64,000 nt of DNA from Juglans regia (GCF_001411555.2 NC_049912.1:2063001-2127000), one strand, 5' to 3'; positions 32,996 through 45,842 are shown, numbered from the stretch's first letter. Made by a program: numbers and translations. The notes: a model not told the origin generated them from the sequence alone.

Positions 32996-33516
32996 CAGAA
33001 GGTTTTCTTGGATAAAATTTGTTTGGAAATTGGAGGCTCTAGGCCTCTAGCGTAGTCGTTATCCGGCCTTAAATTAATTAATTATTGTTTTTAAAGGAAG
33101 GACGGTGCGGCATCGATGCCATAGTTATTTATTTTCACTTTTAACGGAAGAATACATGATTTTTCGAAAAAAAAAAAAATGTCTTGGGAGTTACGCGCGA
33201 CAAAACAAATTCTGAAACCAAAACTCAAACAAATTAAATCTAGCAATCTTAGAAAGATAAGAGAAACCTAATACTTTCCTATTCTTTTTACCTATATATA
33301 TGATCTAAATCTTGGCAAAGAAACAAAATCTGTTATAAACTCACTAAGAGCGTTCTCATTGGATTAGCTAAAAGTTAAATCCATTAAAGATTTAACTATT
33401 AAACTATAAAATGTGATCACATTAGAATAGTTAAATTTCAAATAATTTAAGGCCAGATAACGACTACACTAGCTCCTCCGATTTCCAAACAAATTTTATC
33501 CAAGAAAACGGCCTTC
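32996..33516. repeat. Long inverted repeat pair, arms about 70-80 bp
   Basis: The left arm (about 32996-33075: GAAGG..TTTTCTTGGATAAAATTTG, GTAGTCGTTATCCGGCC) is mirrored by the right arm (about 33444-33516: GGCCAGATAACGACTAC, CAAATTTTATCCAAGAAAA). Mismatches are few. The right arm sits inside a different repeat (33345-34020). Confidence 0.85.
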
Positions 33517-34020
33517 TATCACATTGAATAATTTAGCTATTCAATTGTCACATTGGAATAGTTAGTCATTTCTAAAATTATTTATAAATTTGAAAGGAAT
33601 TATTCATTCATCAAATACATTTTATATTAATTATTTTTCTCCCTTTTATATCAATTTTTTTTTCTCTTCATTTTTAATGACAATTGAAAAAATATAATTA
33701 GAATATGATTACTAATTAATATATAATATTATGAATAGTAAAATATGATAAAATAAAATAAATTCATAATTAAAAAAATTAAAATATTTGTGAAATTATT
33801 AATTACTTATTACAATATAATGAATAAATGGATAATCAAATGTAAAGATTTGATGTGAATAGTCAAAATCAAATTCATCTTATATTATTTTATTGTCATA
33901 TAATAAAAAATAACTATTTTAATGTGAAGACTTATGTAAATGGAATAGTTAAAAGTTAAATTCATGTTATATTCATAAAAAATATATTTTAATTTTAACT
34001 AATTCAATGAGATTGCTAAG
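33345..34020. mobile_element. AT-rich MITE-like element with inverted ends
   Basis: The left end AGAGCGTTCTCATTGGATTA is answered by TAATTCAATGAGATTGCTAA followed by GAG at the right. Internal TTAAATxxATT words repeat. It is interrupted by the inverted-repeat arm at 33444-33516. No ORF. Confidence 0.6.
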
Positions 34021-35038
34021 AGACCAATTTTAGGTAACATATTAAAGAAATTAATTAAAATGCCCCCAATTAGCTCCAACATGTTTTGCAAGAGTACTGT
34101 CTACAACAGAGGCATTTAAAACTCTAAAAAGTTGTAATATTTCCTCGTTCCCAGGGGCGACTAGGCTGTAGAGCAATGTCCAAGCAGGTGGGCACGGGGA
34201 GTAGTAGGATTTATTACAAATGTATTGAATAAGCATTTGGCCGACCGGGCATGCATTAGATTCCATGATCACAACGTCATTCGAGATATCCATTGATCTG
34301 CAACAATGTTACAGTACTAAAGCTTGATGTAATTAGGTTGAAAATCTCAGCATAAGTATTAATTAATTGAGCCATTTCCGAGACATGGGATGGATCGAGA
34401 AAGCAGGCCAAAAACCCGGCCTTCCCTAACCAGCTGATTAATTTCTCAGTACTAGCATATAGTGCCGGCCAGTACCACAGCCGACCTTTCCCTGATTTTT
34501 CAAAGAAGATCGATCGATCTATCTATGTTCATGAATTTCAAATAGCTAGCTAGACTGCATTAGCTAGCAGGAGTACTACTACATGAGCAAACTAACAAAA
34601 TTGAACTGACGTACAGTACTAGTAGATCGAGGCAGTCTGAATAATTCTAAATTACCTGATGATCTGGAACCAGATGATAATTTTATACCAAAATTATCGC
34701 TGATCTTGATCATATATATGTGAAATGTTTTTCTTTTTTTGTCCACATCTTAATACGTACGCAATGGTCAGATTATCTGTATAGAAAATCATGATATTGT
34801 AAGTCGTTATAACTTTCTAAGACCGCCGCTTGAGAGTACGTACAGTGTCTAAAACGTGGTATTACATTGAGAGGGACCACAATTTAGAGGTGAAAAATTA
34901 AATTTCTACCGTAAATAAGTGTTGAAATAATGAAATTAAGCTAGCATGTAAGAATTCGTTCACTCTAATAGTTTGATAAGCTAGCTAGCTAGGGAATCCA
35001 ATTAATTCTATACAATATTAGACAGCTCCTTACCTAAC

Positions 35039-35041
<3 letters not shown>

Positions 35042-35089
<48 letters not shown>
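35042..35089. repeat. (AT)n microsatellite
   Basis: About 23 uninterrupted AT/TA units. Confidence 0.92.
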
Positions 35090-35138
35090 AAGGGAGGTTG
35101 AGTCGCGTGGTTTATACTTAATTTATATGCTAAGTGAC

Positions 35139-35307
35139 CTTGTTTGGTTATACGAAAGTTGAAAATTAAATAAAATATAATTTTTTAATATAATTTTTAT
35201 TTTAAAATTTAAAAAAATTGAATTGTAATTTATTATATTTTGTGTAAGAGTTCGAAAAAATTGTAATAATTAAATAAGATGAGATAGTTTGTAAAAACAA
35301 ATAAGGA
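35139..35307. mobile_element. MITE of the GTTTGGAT / GAGATGAG family, diverged copy
   Basis: CTTGTTTGGTTATACGAAAG at the left and AAGATGAGATAGTTTG at the right, with the family's AT-rich interior (AAAATTTAAAAAAATTGAATT). Confidence 0.6.
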
Positions 35308-35357
35308 TGACATATTATAAGTCTCTTAATGTGAGAAAAATATCTCTTCAGATTCGA

Positions 35358-35505
35358 TGAGATTATATAAAAGTAAATTCACAAACTGACGTCGATTGAT
35401 ACAATACGTTAGATTGTAAAGTTACTTGTAATATAAAGTAGATCTAACAGATTACATGAAATTACATAAGTTTATGGGTTTATTTGTGTATACTCTCTTT
35501 ATGTA
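35358..35505. mobile_element. Short palindromic MITE, copy 2
   Basis: GATGAGATTATATAAAAGTA at the left and GGGTTTATTTGTGTATACTC at the right. Shares layout and several words with 16527-16676. Confidence 0.58.
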
Positions 35506-36662
35506 TGTAGTACTTCTCTTATATTTATAATCTGGGTTTAAGTAAGTTTGTTTTTCATTTGCATTATATAAATTGGTAAACTCGAATTAGGGTTTCACAT
35601 GCATGCATTAATTTTGTGTGTGGCCAGGAAGGAATTGCAGTACTTCCGCGCGCGCGGCTTGGAAATGGGTGGGGAGCTATTGCCGGCGTGGTGCATGCCA
35701 TGCGGCGTATTATAATTAAGAGACTACTCATGCACCGCCCTTGATAACTTAGTAAATTAGGCATGCAGTATCACTTTAATTTCTTGTGTATGCATGCCAA
35801 AAACACGAGGGAAAGAGACAAGCTAGAGATGATCATATCATGCATGGCGTGGTGCAGCATGCATGCTGCTTGCAGCCTTAAATTAAAGATCAGAAATCCT
35901 TGATAATTACTTCACAAGCTATTCCTTTTCTTCTGCCAAGAATGCGTTAAGTCTTCAAGATATTCTTAAATTTTTACTAGGGTTTGCTAACTTCAAATGA
36001 AAGAGAAAATGACAATAAAGAGGGTCTTACAGTATTTATTAAGCATTTAATATTATCAGAAAAATCATACGAGAAAAAATAAATATTATATGACCAAACT
36101 TATATGCATGTTAGCTATCTCTAATTCACATAAGACCCTCAAGTTGATCAAATAAGAATTGTAGTTAAAGTATTTCTCTTAATATAATATGCAACAAGAA
36201 AGCTACGTGTACTTTTGCAGGATATATAGTATTTATAATTACCATTTATTTCAAAACATGGTACTACTGTATTTTGTTCGTTTAGCTAGCTAGCTTATAT
36301 ATGATCATCAATCTAATATTTTTAAGAAATATAAATGATCAATATATATTACTCGTTTAATTGAATTGAGAAGACCCTTATCCACTTTATAACCCATGCA
36401 CCAATATATGGCAACAATAATGTGCATGCCTACTTTTTTTTTTCTTTTTTTTTTTTTTTCCTTTTTTGCTAGATTTCATGCCTAACTTTGCCAGGCGCGC
36501 GCGATCATCTTTTTCTCTTTTATTGCATTGTGTTTTCATCAGGTTGGCATGATAGTATAAGTACCAATTAGAGAACTAATTGGTTTTTGAAATAATAAGT
36601 ACTCAAGTAGCCTTTTTTTCCTTATTGGTCGGAATCGTCGAACAAATTACATGTAATGATAT

Positions 36663-37385
36663 TGTAATATGTATGTCAATACATTTATCTGTTGCCGTTT
36701 ATTTACTAATGTGTTTTATTCTTATGTGAATAAATGGATCTGAAGTGGCACAATCTGGACCCTTGAAGTAAATAAGGCTGAGCTGCTTGATCACGTGAGA
36801 GGTCCGTGACTGCATCTAAGGAATAAATTGTTGAGCTGATGGATTGCTACATGTGTTGGCATCTGTTGTACCATATATATTTATTGTTATACGTTGTAAG
36901 CCCTAATTGATTCATTCTTTTTACATTTCGGTTTTTTGTGAGGCAAAGAGATAGAGAGAGCAGAGATGGGGCGATTCTTAGGGTTTTCTAGGATTTTTTT
37001 CTTAAAGGAGAAATCTATGCGATTTCTAGTAAAAAAGAGAGGGATTTGTAACTCTAAGGTGTACTGAGGCTTCTCTGTGAAGTATTGATCATCAATAAAG
37101 ATCTCTGAGGCCATTCCTACAGTGTACGTAGACTGTTATTGTTAAACCACGTATATCGGTTGTGTTCTTTCTTTATTTCCTTATTTCCTTTACAGTTCAT
37201 ATTTTCTTGTTTCTTTTGATAACTGTTTTATATTCTTGTTGATTTGTGTTCCATTTTGTTCTATATTTGTGTTCTGGCTATTTTCTATGATACTGTTGGT
37301 TTTCTAGCTGTGATTGGTATCAAACCGAGATTCTTGTGATTCTTGAGTTTCTGTTTTCTAAAAGAAACTTACAGATTCTATAAAA
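36663..37385 (+). repeat. 5' LTR of the copia element
   Basis: Starts TGTAATATGTATGTCAATAC and ends GATTCTATAAAA at the primer-binding site. Confidence 0.88.
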
Positions 37386-37399
37386 ATTGGTATCAGAGC

Positions 37400-38180
37400 G
37401 AGGTTTATGGGGACCATGAGGTTTGATATAGAGAAGTTCACTGGAGATACAATTCTGGCTTATGGAGGATCAAGATGAGGGCACTGCGAGTCCAACATGG
37501 ACTGCAGGATGCCCTCCTTGGTCAGAAACAGAAGGGCTTTTCCTCGAAAGAGTAAGAAAATGGGGTTGTCCATAAGGACATCCTCTAGAAGGCCCATAGT
37601 GCCCTAATCCTCTATCTTGGGGATAAAGTCCTGAGAGAGGTGGCTAGTGAGGATACTGCTGCGGGTATATGGCTAAAATTAGAGAATCTATACATAACCA
37701 AATCCCTAACTGACAAAATATACAAGAAAACTAAACTTTATACTTTCAAGATGACCCCTGGGACTCCAATAGGGCAGCATCTTGATGAGTTCAATAAAAT
37801 TATACTAGACCTAACAAATATAGACATTAAGGTGGAGGATGAGGATCAGGCCATCCTCTTGATGAGTTCTTTGGATTCATTATACCTAAGCCTAAAAGAA
37901 ACCATGATGTGTGGTAGAGACTCTCTGACACTAGATGAAGTACAATCTGTACTACACACTAGGGAATTATAGAACAGAGTAGATACCAAACAAAATCATG
38001 GGGTAGGCTTGTCTGTTAGGGGTAGAACAAAAAAGAGAGAGAAGAGGGGCAAGAATGAAAACAAGAAATTCAGGTCTAAGTCAAAGAGAAAATAGTTTAA
38101 ATGTTTTCACTGTCACAAGGAATGGCACTTTAAGAAAGATTGCCTTGATAGAAAAACAAACCTTAGGAATAAGCCTAAAG
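37400..38180 (+). pseudogene. Copia gag with CCHC knuckle
   Basis: 37640-37972 reads AAGIWLKLENLYITKSLTDK, FKMTPGTPIGQHLDEFNKII and AILLMSSLDSLYLSLKETMM, a UBN2-type copia gag. The zinc knuckle CFHCHKEWHFKKDC (38100-38141) fits C-x2-C-x4-H-x4-C, with Trp where Gly is usual before His. Stops occur near 37970 and 38094. Confidence 0.88.
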
Positions 38181-38197
38181 AGGCAGGGGATGTTTAT

Positions 38198-38614
38198 GTG
38201 GTTTTAGAGGGGTATGAGAGTGCTGAGGTACTTACAGTGAGTGAGGTTGATTCAAAAACAGAGTGGATAATGGACTCTGGTTGCTCTTTTCAAATGTGTC
38301 CAATTAGAGATTGGTTTGAGACATTCTCTGAGTTAGATGGGGGACATGTAATTCTAAGAAACAATAAGTCCTGTAAAATCATGGGAATAGGGTCAGTTAG
38401 ACTTAAAATGAATGATGGAATTGAAAGAATTTTGAGGAAGGTTTGGTTCATACCTGAATTAAAGAGAAATTTAACTTATCTTGGTATGCTAGATTTGTCA
38501 CGCTACACCTTCATATCTGAGGTCGGGGTTCTTAGAGTTATTAAATGCTCCTTAGTTATTATGAAGAGAGGGGTAATTAAAATTGAATTGTATGCATTAC
38601 TTGGGAAAATATAG
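38198..38614 (+). pseudogene. Copia protease
   Basis: WIMDSGCSFQMCPIRDWFET holds the catalytic D-S-G at about 38273-38281. VWFIPELKRNLTYLGMLD is the usual VPxLKxNLISxGxLD box. The frame is open for 138 codons. Confidence 0.88.
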
Positions 38615-38656
38615 TTAAGGAAGCATCCTCAACTCATAACATAGTAAAAAATAAAG

Positions 38657-39736
38657 TTGTATAGAAGGCTTGGGCATGTAAGTCAAGGGGGCCTTCTAGA
38701 ACTACAAAAACAAGGGTTGCTGAGTGACCAAAACCTAGGGAACTTACCTTTCTGTGAAGATTGTATATATGGAAACGCAAAGGGGGTAAGTTTTAAGTCA
38801 GCAACTGATCACAACACTAAACAAACCCTAGATTATGTCCATTCTGACCTATGGGGACCTGCAAGAGTGAATTCACATAGTCGAAGGAATTATTTCCTCT
38901 CCTTAGTGGATGATTACATTAGGAAGGTCTGGATATACATCTTTAAAAATAAGAGTGACACCTTTGAAAAATTCAAGGAGTGGAAGTCTCTAGTGGAAAA
39001 CTAAGTAGGTACAAAACTCAAGACCCTAAGGACTGACAATGGTCTAGAGTTCCTGTCCAATGAGTTTAATATGTACTGTCAAAAAGAATGAATTCTTAGG
39101 CATAAGACAGTGAGGGAAACCTTTCAACAGAATGGCTTAGCTGAAAGAATGAACAACACCATCTTAGAAAGGGTAAGGTGCATGTTGTCCAATTCAAGGC
39201 TGCCCAAAACCTTCTGGGCAGAAGCTACCACTACTGATGTTCACCTTATAAATAAATGTTCATCATCTGCTATACAGTTTAAAACTCCACATGAGTTATG
39301 GTCTGGGAAACCTTCCAACTATGACTACCTAAGAGTTTTTGGGTGTGTTGCCTATCCATATTCAAAAACTGACCAACTGGAACCTCGAGCACTCAAGTGC
39401 ATTTTTATAGAGTATCTTGAAGGAGTTCAGGGTTACAAACTTTGGGTAGATGGACCTAGAAGGTATAAGTGCATTGTGAGCAGAGATATGACCTTTAATG
39501 AGTCACAAATGGCTCGGGTACATGAAGAAAAAATAGACCAAGAAATTGATAAGTCTCCAAGTGGATCTCAGATTGAGGTGGAGCAGGTTAATACCCAATC
39601 TGAACCTGAAATTGGGGAAAGTAGTAACCCTAATGAAGAATACTCAGGGGACACTGATCAAGGTAGAGTTAACCCCTATAATTTGGTTAAAGATAGGCAA
39701 AAGAGAGTTATCAAACCACTTATAAAATATGGGTAA
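38657..39736 (+). pseudogene. Copia integrase, split by stops
   Basis: The GAG-pre-integrase part (YRRLGHVSQGGLLELQKQGL, FCEDCIYGNAK) is at 38657-38800. The core has HSDLWGPARV and YFLSLVDDYIRKVWIYIF, then RTDNGLEF near 39036, and QQNGLAERMNNTILERVRCM near 39122 supplying the Glu. The three DDE residues therefore survive, but a stop at 39002 and another near 39090 break the frame. 39200-39736 is the C-terminal region (FWAEATTTDVHLINK, FGCVAYPYSKTDQL). Confidence 0.9.
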
Positions 39737-39759
39737 GCTGAACTCACAATGTTTGCCCT

Positions 39760-41310
39760 AACAGTAGCTGATGAGGTTGTTTACTAGGAACCTAAAACTT
39801 ATAAAGAGGCAGTAACTAGCAATAATTCATCTAAATGGATTCTTGCCATGCATGAAGAAATTGAATCTCTTAATAAGAATAAGACCTGGGTTTTAGTGCC
39901 TAAACCTAAAGGAATAAAACTTGCTGGATCCAAGTAGATCTATAAGAAAAAAGAAAGCATACCAAGGGTAGAAGGGACCAGGCATAAGGCTAGACTTATA
40001 GCCAAAGGGTTTACACAGAGAGAATGAATTGACTTTAATGAAATCTTCTCCCCTGTAGTTAAACATAGCTCAATTAGGTTACTGATAGCTTATACAGCCT
40101 CTGAAAACCTGCATCTGGAACAATTAGATGTTAAAATTGCTTTTCTGCATGGAGAACTTGAAGAAGAAATTTATATGCAGCCTCCTGAAGGTTTTACTAA
40201 TAAAATTAAAATTAATCAAGTGTGTCTTCTTAAAAAATTCTTATATGGTCTTAAACAATCACCTAGACAATGGTATAAAAGATTTGACACACATATGATT
40301 AGTAACAATTTTAAAAGAAACTACTATGATAGTTGTGTCTATTACAAGAATGAAAAATGAATATTTGTTTATCTCCTTTTGTATGTTGATAACATGTTGG
40401 TAGCCTGTAAAGACATTGGTTTAATTAAACAAGTTAAATGCATGCTGAAATCAGAATTTGAAATAAAGGAACTAGGCTCTGCTAAGAAAATTTTAGGAAT
40501 GTAAATTAAAAGGGACAGAAGTGCTGGAATGCTATACTTGTCTCAGAAAAATTACATTTATAAAATTCTCAAGAGATTTGGTATGAAACACGTGAAACCT
40601 GTTAACACATCCCTAGGTCAGCATTTCAAATTGTCTATAGACCAGGCTCCTAAAATAGTACCAGATATTAGTTTTATGCAACAAATCCCTTATGCTAACA
40701 TGGTGAGGAGTATAATGTATGCAATGATTTGTTCTAGGTTTGACCTAACCTATGTTGTGAGTGTAGTTAGTAGATTTATGGAGAACCCAGGAAAACCCCA
40801 TTGGCAGGCCATTAAATGGGTATTAAGGTATCTTGCTAGCACTACTAACTTAGGTCTTAGGTTAGGGAATAAAGTTGAAAAGGGTTGTGAATTGACTGGT
40901 TTTGTGAACTCTGACTTTGTAGGGACTGTAAACACTAGGAAATCCTTAACTGGTTATGTGTTTAATACTTTTGGGAGAGCTATTAGCTGAAAATCACACT
41001 TACAATTTGTGGTGGCTTTGTCCACCATAGAAGCTGAATATATAGCATTGACAGAAGCCATTAAGAGGCCATATGGTTAAAAAGTATTGCAAGTGAGTTC
41101 AACATTTTCAATGGCAACATCACAGTACACTGTGATAATCAAAGCACACTGCACTTAACTAAAAACCAAGTTTTTCATGAAAGGTCCAAGCATATTGACA
41201 TAAGGCTTCACTTTGTTAGGGATGCTATAGAGTCTAAGGTAGTAGGTGTGGAAAATGTCTCAACTGAGAATAACACCTCATATAGGATGACTAAGTCTAT
41301 CCCTTGATCT
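39760..41310 (+). pseudogene. Copia reverse transcriptase and RNase H, broken
   Basis: Pieces in order: KTWVLVPKPKGIKLAGSK near 39883, HKARLIAKGFTQRE, LEQLDVKIAFLHGELEEEIY near 40120, MQPPEGF, LLKKFLYGLKQSPRQWYKRF. The RT box reads YVDNMLVAC near 40383, with the second Asp of YVDD changed to Asn. RNase H follows: TGFVNSDFVGTVNTRKSLTG, ALSTIEAEYIALTEAIK and HCDNQSTLHLTKN-like text near 41120. Stops near 39780, 39937, 40026, 40360, 40502 and 40988. Confidence 0.9.
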
Positions 41311-41434
41311 AAGTTTAGACACTGTTGGTATGGAGTCTAGAGTCAGTCCCCATTAGGGGAACAATGTACAAATGAGCCAATGATGAGGATTAAATGAACA
41401 TTTGGCAAATAAATGTTTTGCCAAGGTGGAGAAT

Positions 41435-42162
41435 TGTAATATGTATGTCAATACATTTACCTGTTTCCGTTTATTTACTAATGTGTTTTATTCTTATGTG
41501 AATAAATGGATCTGAAGTGGCACAATCTAAACCCTTGAAGTAAATAAGGTTGAGTTGCTTGATCACGTGAGAGGTTTGTGACTATATCTGAGGAATAAAT
41601 TGTTGAGCCGCGAGATTGCTACACGTGTTAGCATTTGTTGTACCATATATATTTATTGATATACGTTCTAAACCCTAATCGATTCATTCTTTGTACATTT
41701 CGGTTGTTTGTGAGGCAGAGAGATAGAGAGAGTAAAGAGGGGGCGATTCTTTAGGATTTTCTAGGGTTTTTTTCTTAAAGGAGAAATCTGTACGATTTCT
41801 AGTAGAAAAGAGAGAGGGCTTTATAACTCTAAGGTGTACTGAGGCTTCTCTGTGAAGTGTTGATCATCAATAAAGATCTCTAAGGCCATTCCTATCATAT
41901 ACGTAGACCATTAGGGTTAAACCACGTACATCGGTTGTGTTCTTTCTTTATTTCCTTTACAATTCATATTTTCTTGTTTCTTTTTATAAGTGTTTTATAT
42001 TCTTGTTGATTCGTGTTCCATTTTGTTCTATATTATTCTATATTTGTACTCTAGTTATTTTTTGTGATATTGTTGGTTTTCTGACTGTGGTTGGTATCAA
42101 ACCGAGATTCTTGTGATTCTTGAGTTTCTGTTTTCTAAAAGAAACTTAAAGATTCTATAATA
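41435..42162 (+). repeat. 3' LTR of the copia element
   Basis: Begins after a purine-rich AAGGTGGAGAAT and ends GATTCTATAATA before the GATAT target repeat. Confidence 0.88.
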
Positions 42163-42167
42163 GATAT

Positions 42168-43558
42168 ATATTAGCATTGAGGCAGAAAATATATATATAT
42201 AGCTATTTTATGTATTTTTTAATCCACAGTTTTAATCCCTCTGTTATCCAAAGAGATATATATATTATAACAATTAATATAAGATTAACCTTAATTAATT
42301 AAATTTCATTTATTTTTGTCTCTTAATTAACCAATTCATGGCTTTTATTAGTAAGATCAAGACAGTACTAGTACTACTAGACATGATTTTCGTTCCAAAT
42401 TTTGCATAATTTCCTATTCATAATAAGTTTTAATATAGTTTCTTGACGTACATGATTTCCAAGAGATCGAATTAATGAGGTAATAAATGGCACTTGTATA
42501 TATATCATGCCTCTCTACGAAATGAAAAATGAAAAGTCTTCATTGTATTCATATTGATAAATGGCTGACTACTCTCGTACTTGAATCCAAGTATAAGTAA
42601 TTGTACGTATAATTAGAAAGATCAGGAAAATCTAAACTCAAGGATTTGACAAAGATATCTGTTACGGACGTTACATATTTCCAGCAAGTAGTCCTTACAA
42701 ACAACCTGCAATCAGATATTGGAAAATGGCTCGGGGTGGTGAGAAATACCTCCGATGCCTAAGTGATAGTAACTCGAATATTTTATGTATTCTGAAAGTA
42801 CTCTTTTGATGCATACCTTAATCCATATTTATATGGATCGGTTGCTCTCATACGGTAAGGCTTATCCTCTGGTTTGGCTCTCTCCCAATTCTTTATTGGA
42901 ATGCTGGCCTTTTAGGGTCATAATCTTGCTAGTGTGGGGGCGAATATCTTGCTTAGCGTTATTAATTTTTCACGTTGTCCATTTTATTATTAAACCCCTA
43001 TTAATATCGGTAGAGTTGGAATTCCACGCTCATGTCTTTTAATTTAACAATACTGGTCTTGTCCTGCTCACTTTCTCTTGGGACAGTTATTAATCCTAAT
43101 GATCACTGGGTCGGCCCATGGGCCCCAAAGCCCATAGAAAAATCCAGATAATTATAATACTATACATGTGATAACATGACTTGACGATTGTACAAGATCA
43201 AATTTATTTACATGAATACAAAATTCAAAAAGTGATTTCATATGTATGGATAGATATCTGATCCCTTGAGCTTCTGGTAGTTTATCCTCATCGATCGTGT
43301 GTTGTTGTTGCCGGTGTTTGAAGATTTTCTGCAACCTATTTTGAATTGTTCTCCTTATCGGTTGGTTGTTTTGAATTATTTTTTTATAATTAATTATGTA
43401 TCTCATGTATCTACTTAATTATCCAGATTTGTCTCAACAATGATGATCACTTTATGATCAATGGAGGCAAACTTGATGTTAAGGACAAGGATTGTTCATT
43501 GATTATAGAAACGAGTTTTATAGGTAACTTCCATTTAAAACGTCCTTAAAAATTTTTG
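42168..43558. other. AT-rich spacer, no gene
   Basis: No supported frame. 42690-43110 has words (ACCTCCGATGCCTAAGTG, GCCCATGGGCC) that recall plant LTR ends, but I found no partner repeat in the window. Confidence 0.45.
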
Positions 43559-43784
43559 ATCTTCTTGCAAGCGAGGTCGCGCACCAAATTGTGCACCGAT
43601 ATTGATATGTAAGGCATTTATTTAATGAAACAGTGTGAATTGAAAATGAAAATGATTTTTATAAGACATATGACATTTTCTTCTCTCAAATTTTTTATTT
43701 TTTATTTATTTTTTCAATAAAAAAAAAATCATGTAAGTGTTAGTACACGATTTGGTATTCCAAATCGCTTATACCTAACAAGGC
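43559..43784. repeat. Dispersed repeat family 'CTTGCAAG', copy 3
   Basis: ATCTTCTTGCAAGCGAGGTC at the left and CCAAATCGCTTATACCTAAC at the right; closest to the copy at 28357-28564. Confidence 0.78.
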
Positions 43785-43878
43785 TATCAAACGAGCTAGC
43801 TAGAGTACTAGAGCAAGGAAGGCAAGGGGTTCAACTAATTAAAACACTCATGAGCACGCACATGCAACAACATATATA

Positions 43879-43912
<34 letters not shown>

Positions 43913-44219
43913 GAAAAAGTTCTTAAAAAGATGGAAAACGTAGGTACGTTATCGTTCAGTAGAAAAATAGAAAACGTTAATATGAGGAAACCCCCGAGCA
44001 TAGTATGTATAAGCTGCATGGAACTAATCTAGTACTAATACAAGAAAAATTATTTTTATGGACCAAAATTTTAGCGACAATATATATCTTGTAGCTAAAT
44101 TTTTATTTTCAGTGAAAAAAATTTTAAATTCGTCGCTAACATCAATCAATACTTTTAACAACTAAAATTGTTACTGTCATTAATATTAGTCGCAAATACA
44201 TATGAAGATAATTTTCATA

Positions 44220-44800
44220 CCAAATGAAAAAGTAATTGTGACGACATCATAATCATCGCTAATAATCTTATTGCAGTAAAGTATTGCCAAAGAATTGCAT
44301 ATTATCATAAATAGTAAGTTTTGATGAAATTATAATTATTTGTTTGTTATAATCTAATAATTGACTTTTTGCGGTCCACTTTATCTTCACAAAAGGTAAA
44401 CATTTATTGATAATGTTAAACTTGTTGCTAAAAGTTATATTTAGTGAAGAAGATTGTAAACTTGTCACTAATATTATTTTTAACGACTAAGACTTCAGGC
44501 CACCATCGTTTACATATATTGATTACAAATAAAAAGGTGGGAAAATTTTTCAAGAAAGTAATCGCGACAACAATTCTATAATTAGTAAAAATTGTAATCA
44601 TCGCTAATAGTCTTATTGCGGTAGAGTATTAGCAATGAGTTGTGCTTTGTGATAAATAGTAATATTTAGCAAGTTGGTTATAATTGTTTATTGTCTAATA
44701 ATGAACTTTTTGCGACCAAATTTATCTTCACAAAAGGTAAAAACTTATCAAAAAAGATTATAAATCCATTGCTAATATCACTTTAGCAATCATAATTATT
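44220..44800. repeat. Two diverged tandem subterminal units
   Basis: Unit 1 (about 44228-44480) and unit 2 (about 44560-44800) share the order ATCGCTAATA, TCTTATTGC, AAATAGTAA, ACTTTTTGCG and TTATCTTCACAAAAGGTAAA. Spacing of the shared words is about 320-330 bp. Confidence 0.72.
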
Positions 44801-45841
44801 ATGGTTGTCCATTTTGGTCACATATACGTAGTTGTGAATTTTTCCAACAACATGAGAACGTAACCGTGACGATGACGACGATTTTTATTGTTGCAAAGGT
44901 ACTCTTAATGTGGTAGAGTATTGATAATAGCTTAAATGTGCATAATTTTACTAGTTTAAATAAAGCATATTGCTAATCCTTATGGGACATAGGAGTATTG
45001 AAAATATTTTGAGTGACCTTAATGATCATATATCGAATAATGATTTGCCCTTTTGGCAATTTTAAATGAAACATATATATTTTTTTAATATTTATAAAGC
45101 ATGTTCTTAGGGTACTTACATATATTCATGAATGAACTCAGTTTATACAAAGAGAAATTAGGAAAGTTTTAATTGTAAACGATTTTATATACTAATAAAT
45201 ATATACATTCAATATGATTGATCAAAAAATAGATTTTATTAAAAATAATATTAATTTAAATTTAAAATATAAAGATAATAATATTAATATATAAATCGAT
45301 ACACAAATTTATTTGTACATAATAAAATTAAAAAAATTATAGAAGTCTATGATCAACACTTTGGCCCACATGAGTTTGAAATTCAAAGACAATTGTATAG
45401 GTAATGGGGCCGGGCTAGAATTCAAATTGAATCACGTCTCTTTGTAATTATTAATGGAGGGTGAGTTTGTAATTTTTCCCCCACACACACATATATATAC
45501 ACACGTGCACTTAACCTAATTACTTTCTCCTTTCTTCTTTCTTCTCGTTCAGCTTTTCCTTTCACCTATTGAATGCCTCGGCCACCAACTTTAACACCTC
45601 TATGTTGCTTTTCCCACGCATGAATTGAATGAATCTTAATGCCCACCAACAAGCGACAAAAACATTGCATGTAAGTGTGATAGTAAATTTATTTAGATCT
45701 AAATATGCCACTTATCCCAGCTCTGAGCTCTCTCTATCTCTCTCTCTCTCATGTGCTGGTCTTAATAGTTATATTTATAAATAAATTTGAAGTTATGTAC
45801 GTTGCAATATTCTATGTTGAGCGCAGATCGATGCTCGATCG

Positions 45842-45842
<1 letters not shown>

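Larger units (their letters stand above)
34021..36657. other. AT-rich intergenic region, MITEs and microsatellite, no supported gene
   Basis: An 80-codon minus frame at 34051-34293 has no domain that I recognise. A MITE-like copy lies at 35139-35307, a palindromic MITE at 35358-35505 and an (AT)n run at 35042-35089. Confidence 0.5.
36663..42162 (+). mobile_element. Ty1/copia LTR retrotransposon, complete but degenerate
   Basis: LTRs of 723 and 728 bp, a primer-binding site TTGGTATCAGAGC at 37386-37398, and the copia order gag, protease, integrase, RT, RNase H. Flanking 5-bp repeats GATAT (36658-36662, 42163-42167) support the ends. The LTR pair differs at roughly a dozen or more positions in the first 200 bp, so insertion is not recent. 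Several in-frame stops prevent a polyprotein. Confidence 0.94.

Noticed and set aside
34051..34293. 80-codon minus-strand frame with several Cys and Pro (CPPAWTLLYSLVAPGNEE)
   Set aside because: No recognised domain, no splice context and no second line of evidence; of a length expected by chance in 64 kb.
42690..43110. LTR-like words (ACCTCCGATGCCTAAGTG) and an 85-codon frame
   Set aside because: No partner repeat, primer-binding site or TE protein found nearby; too weak to call an element.
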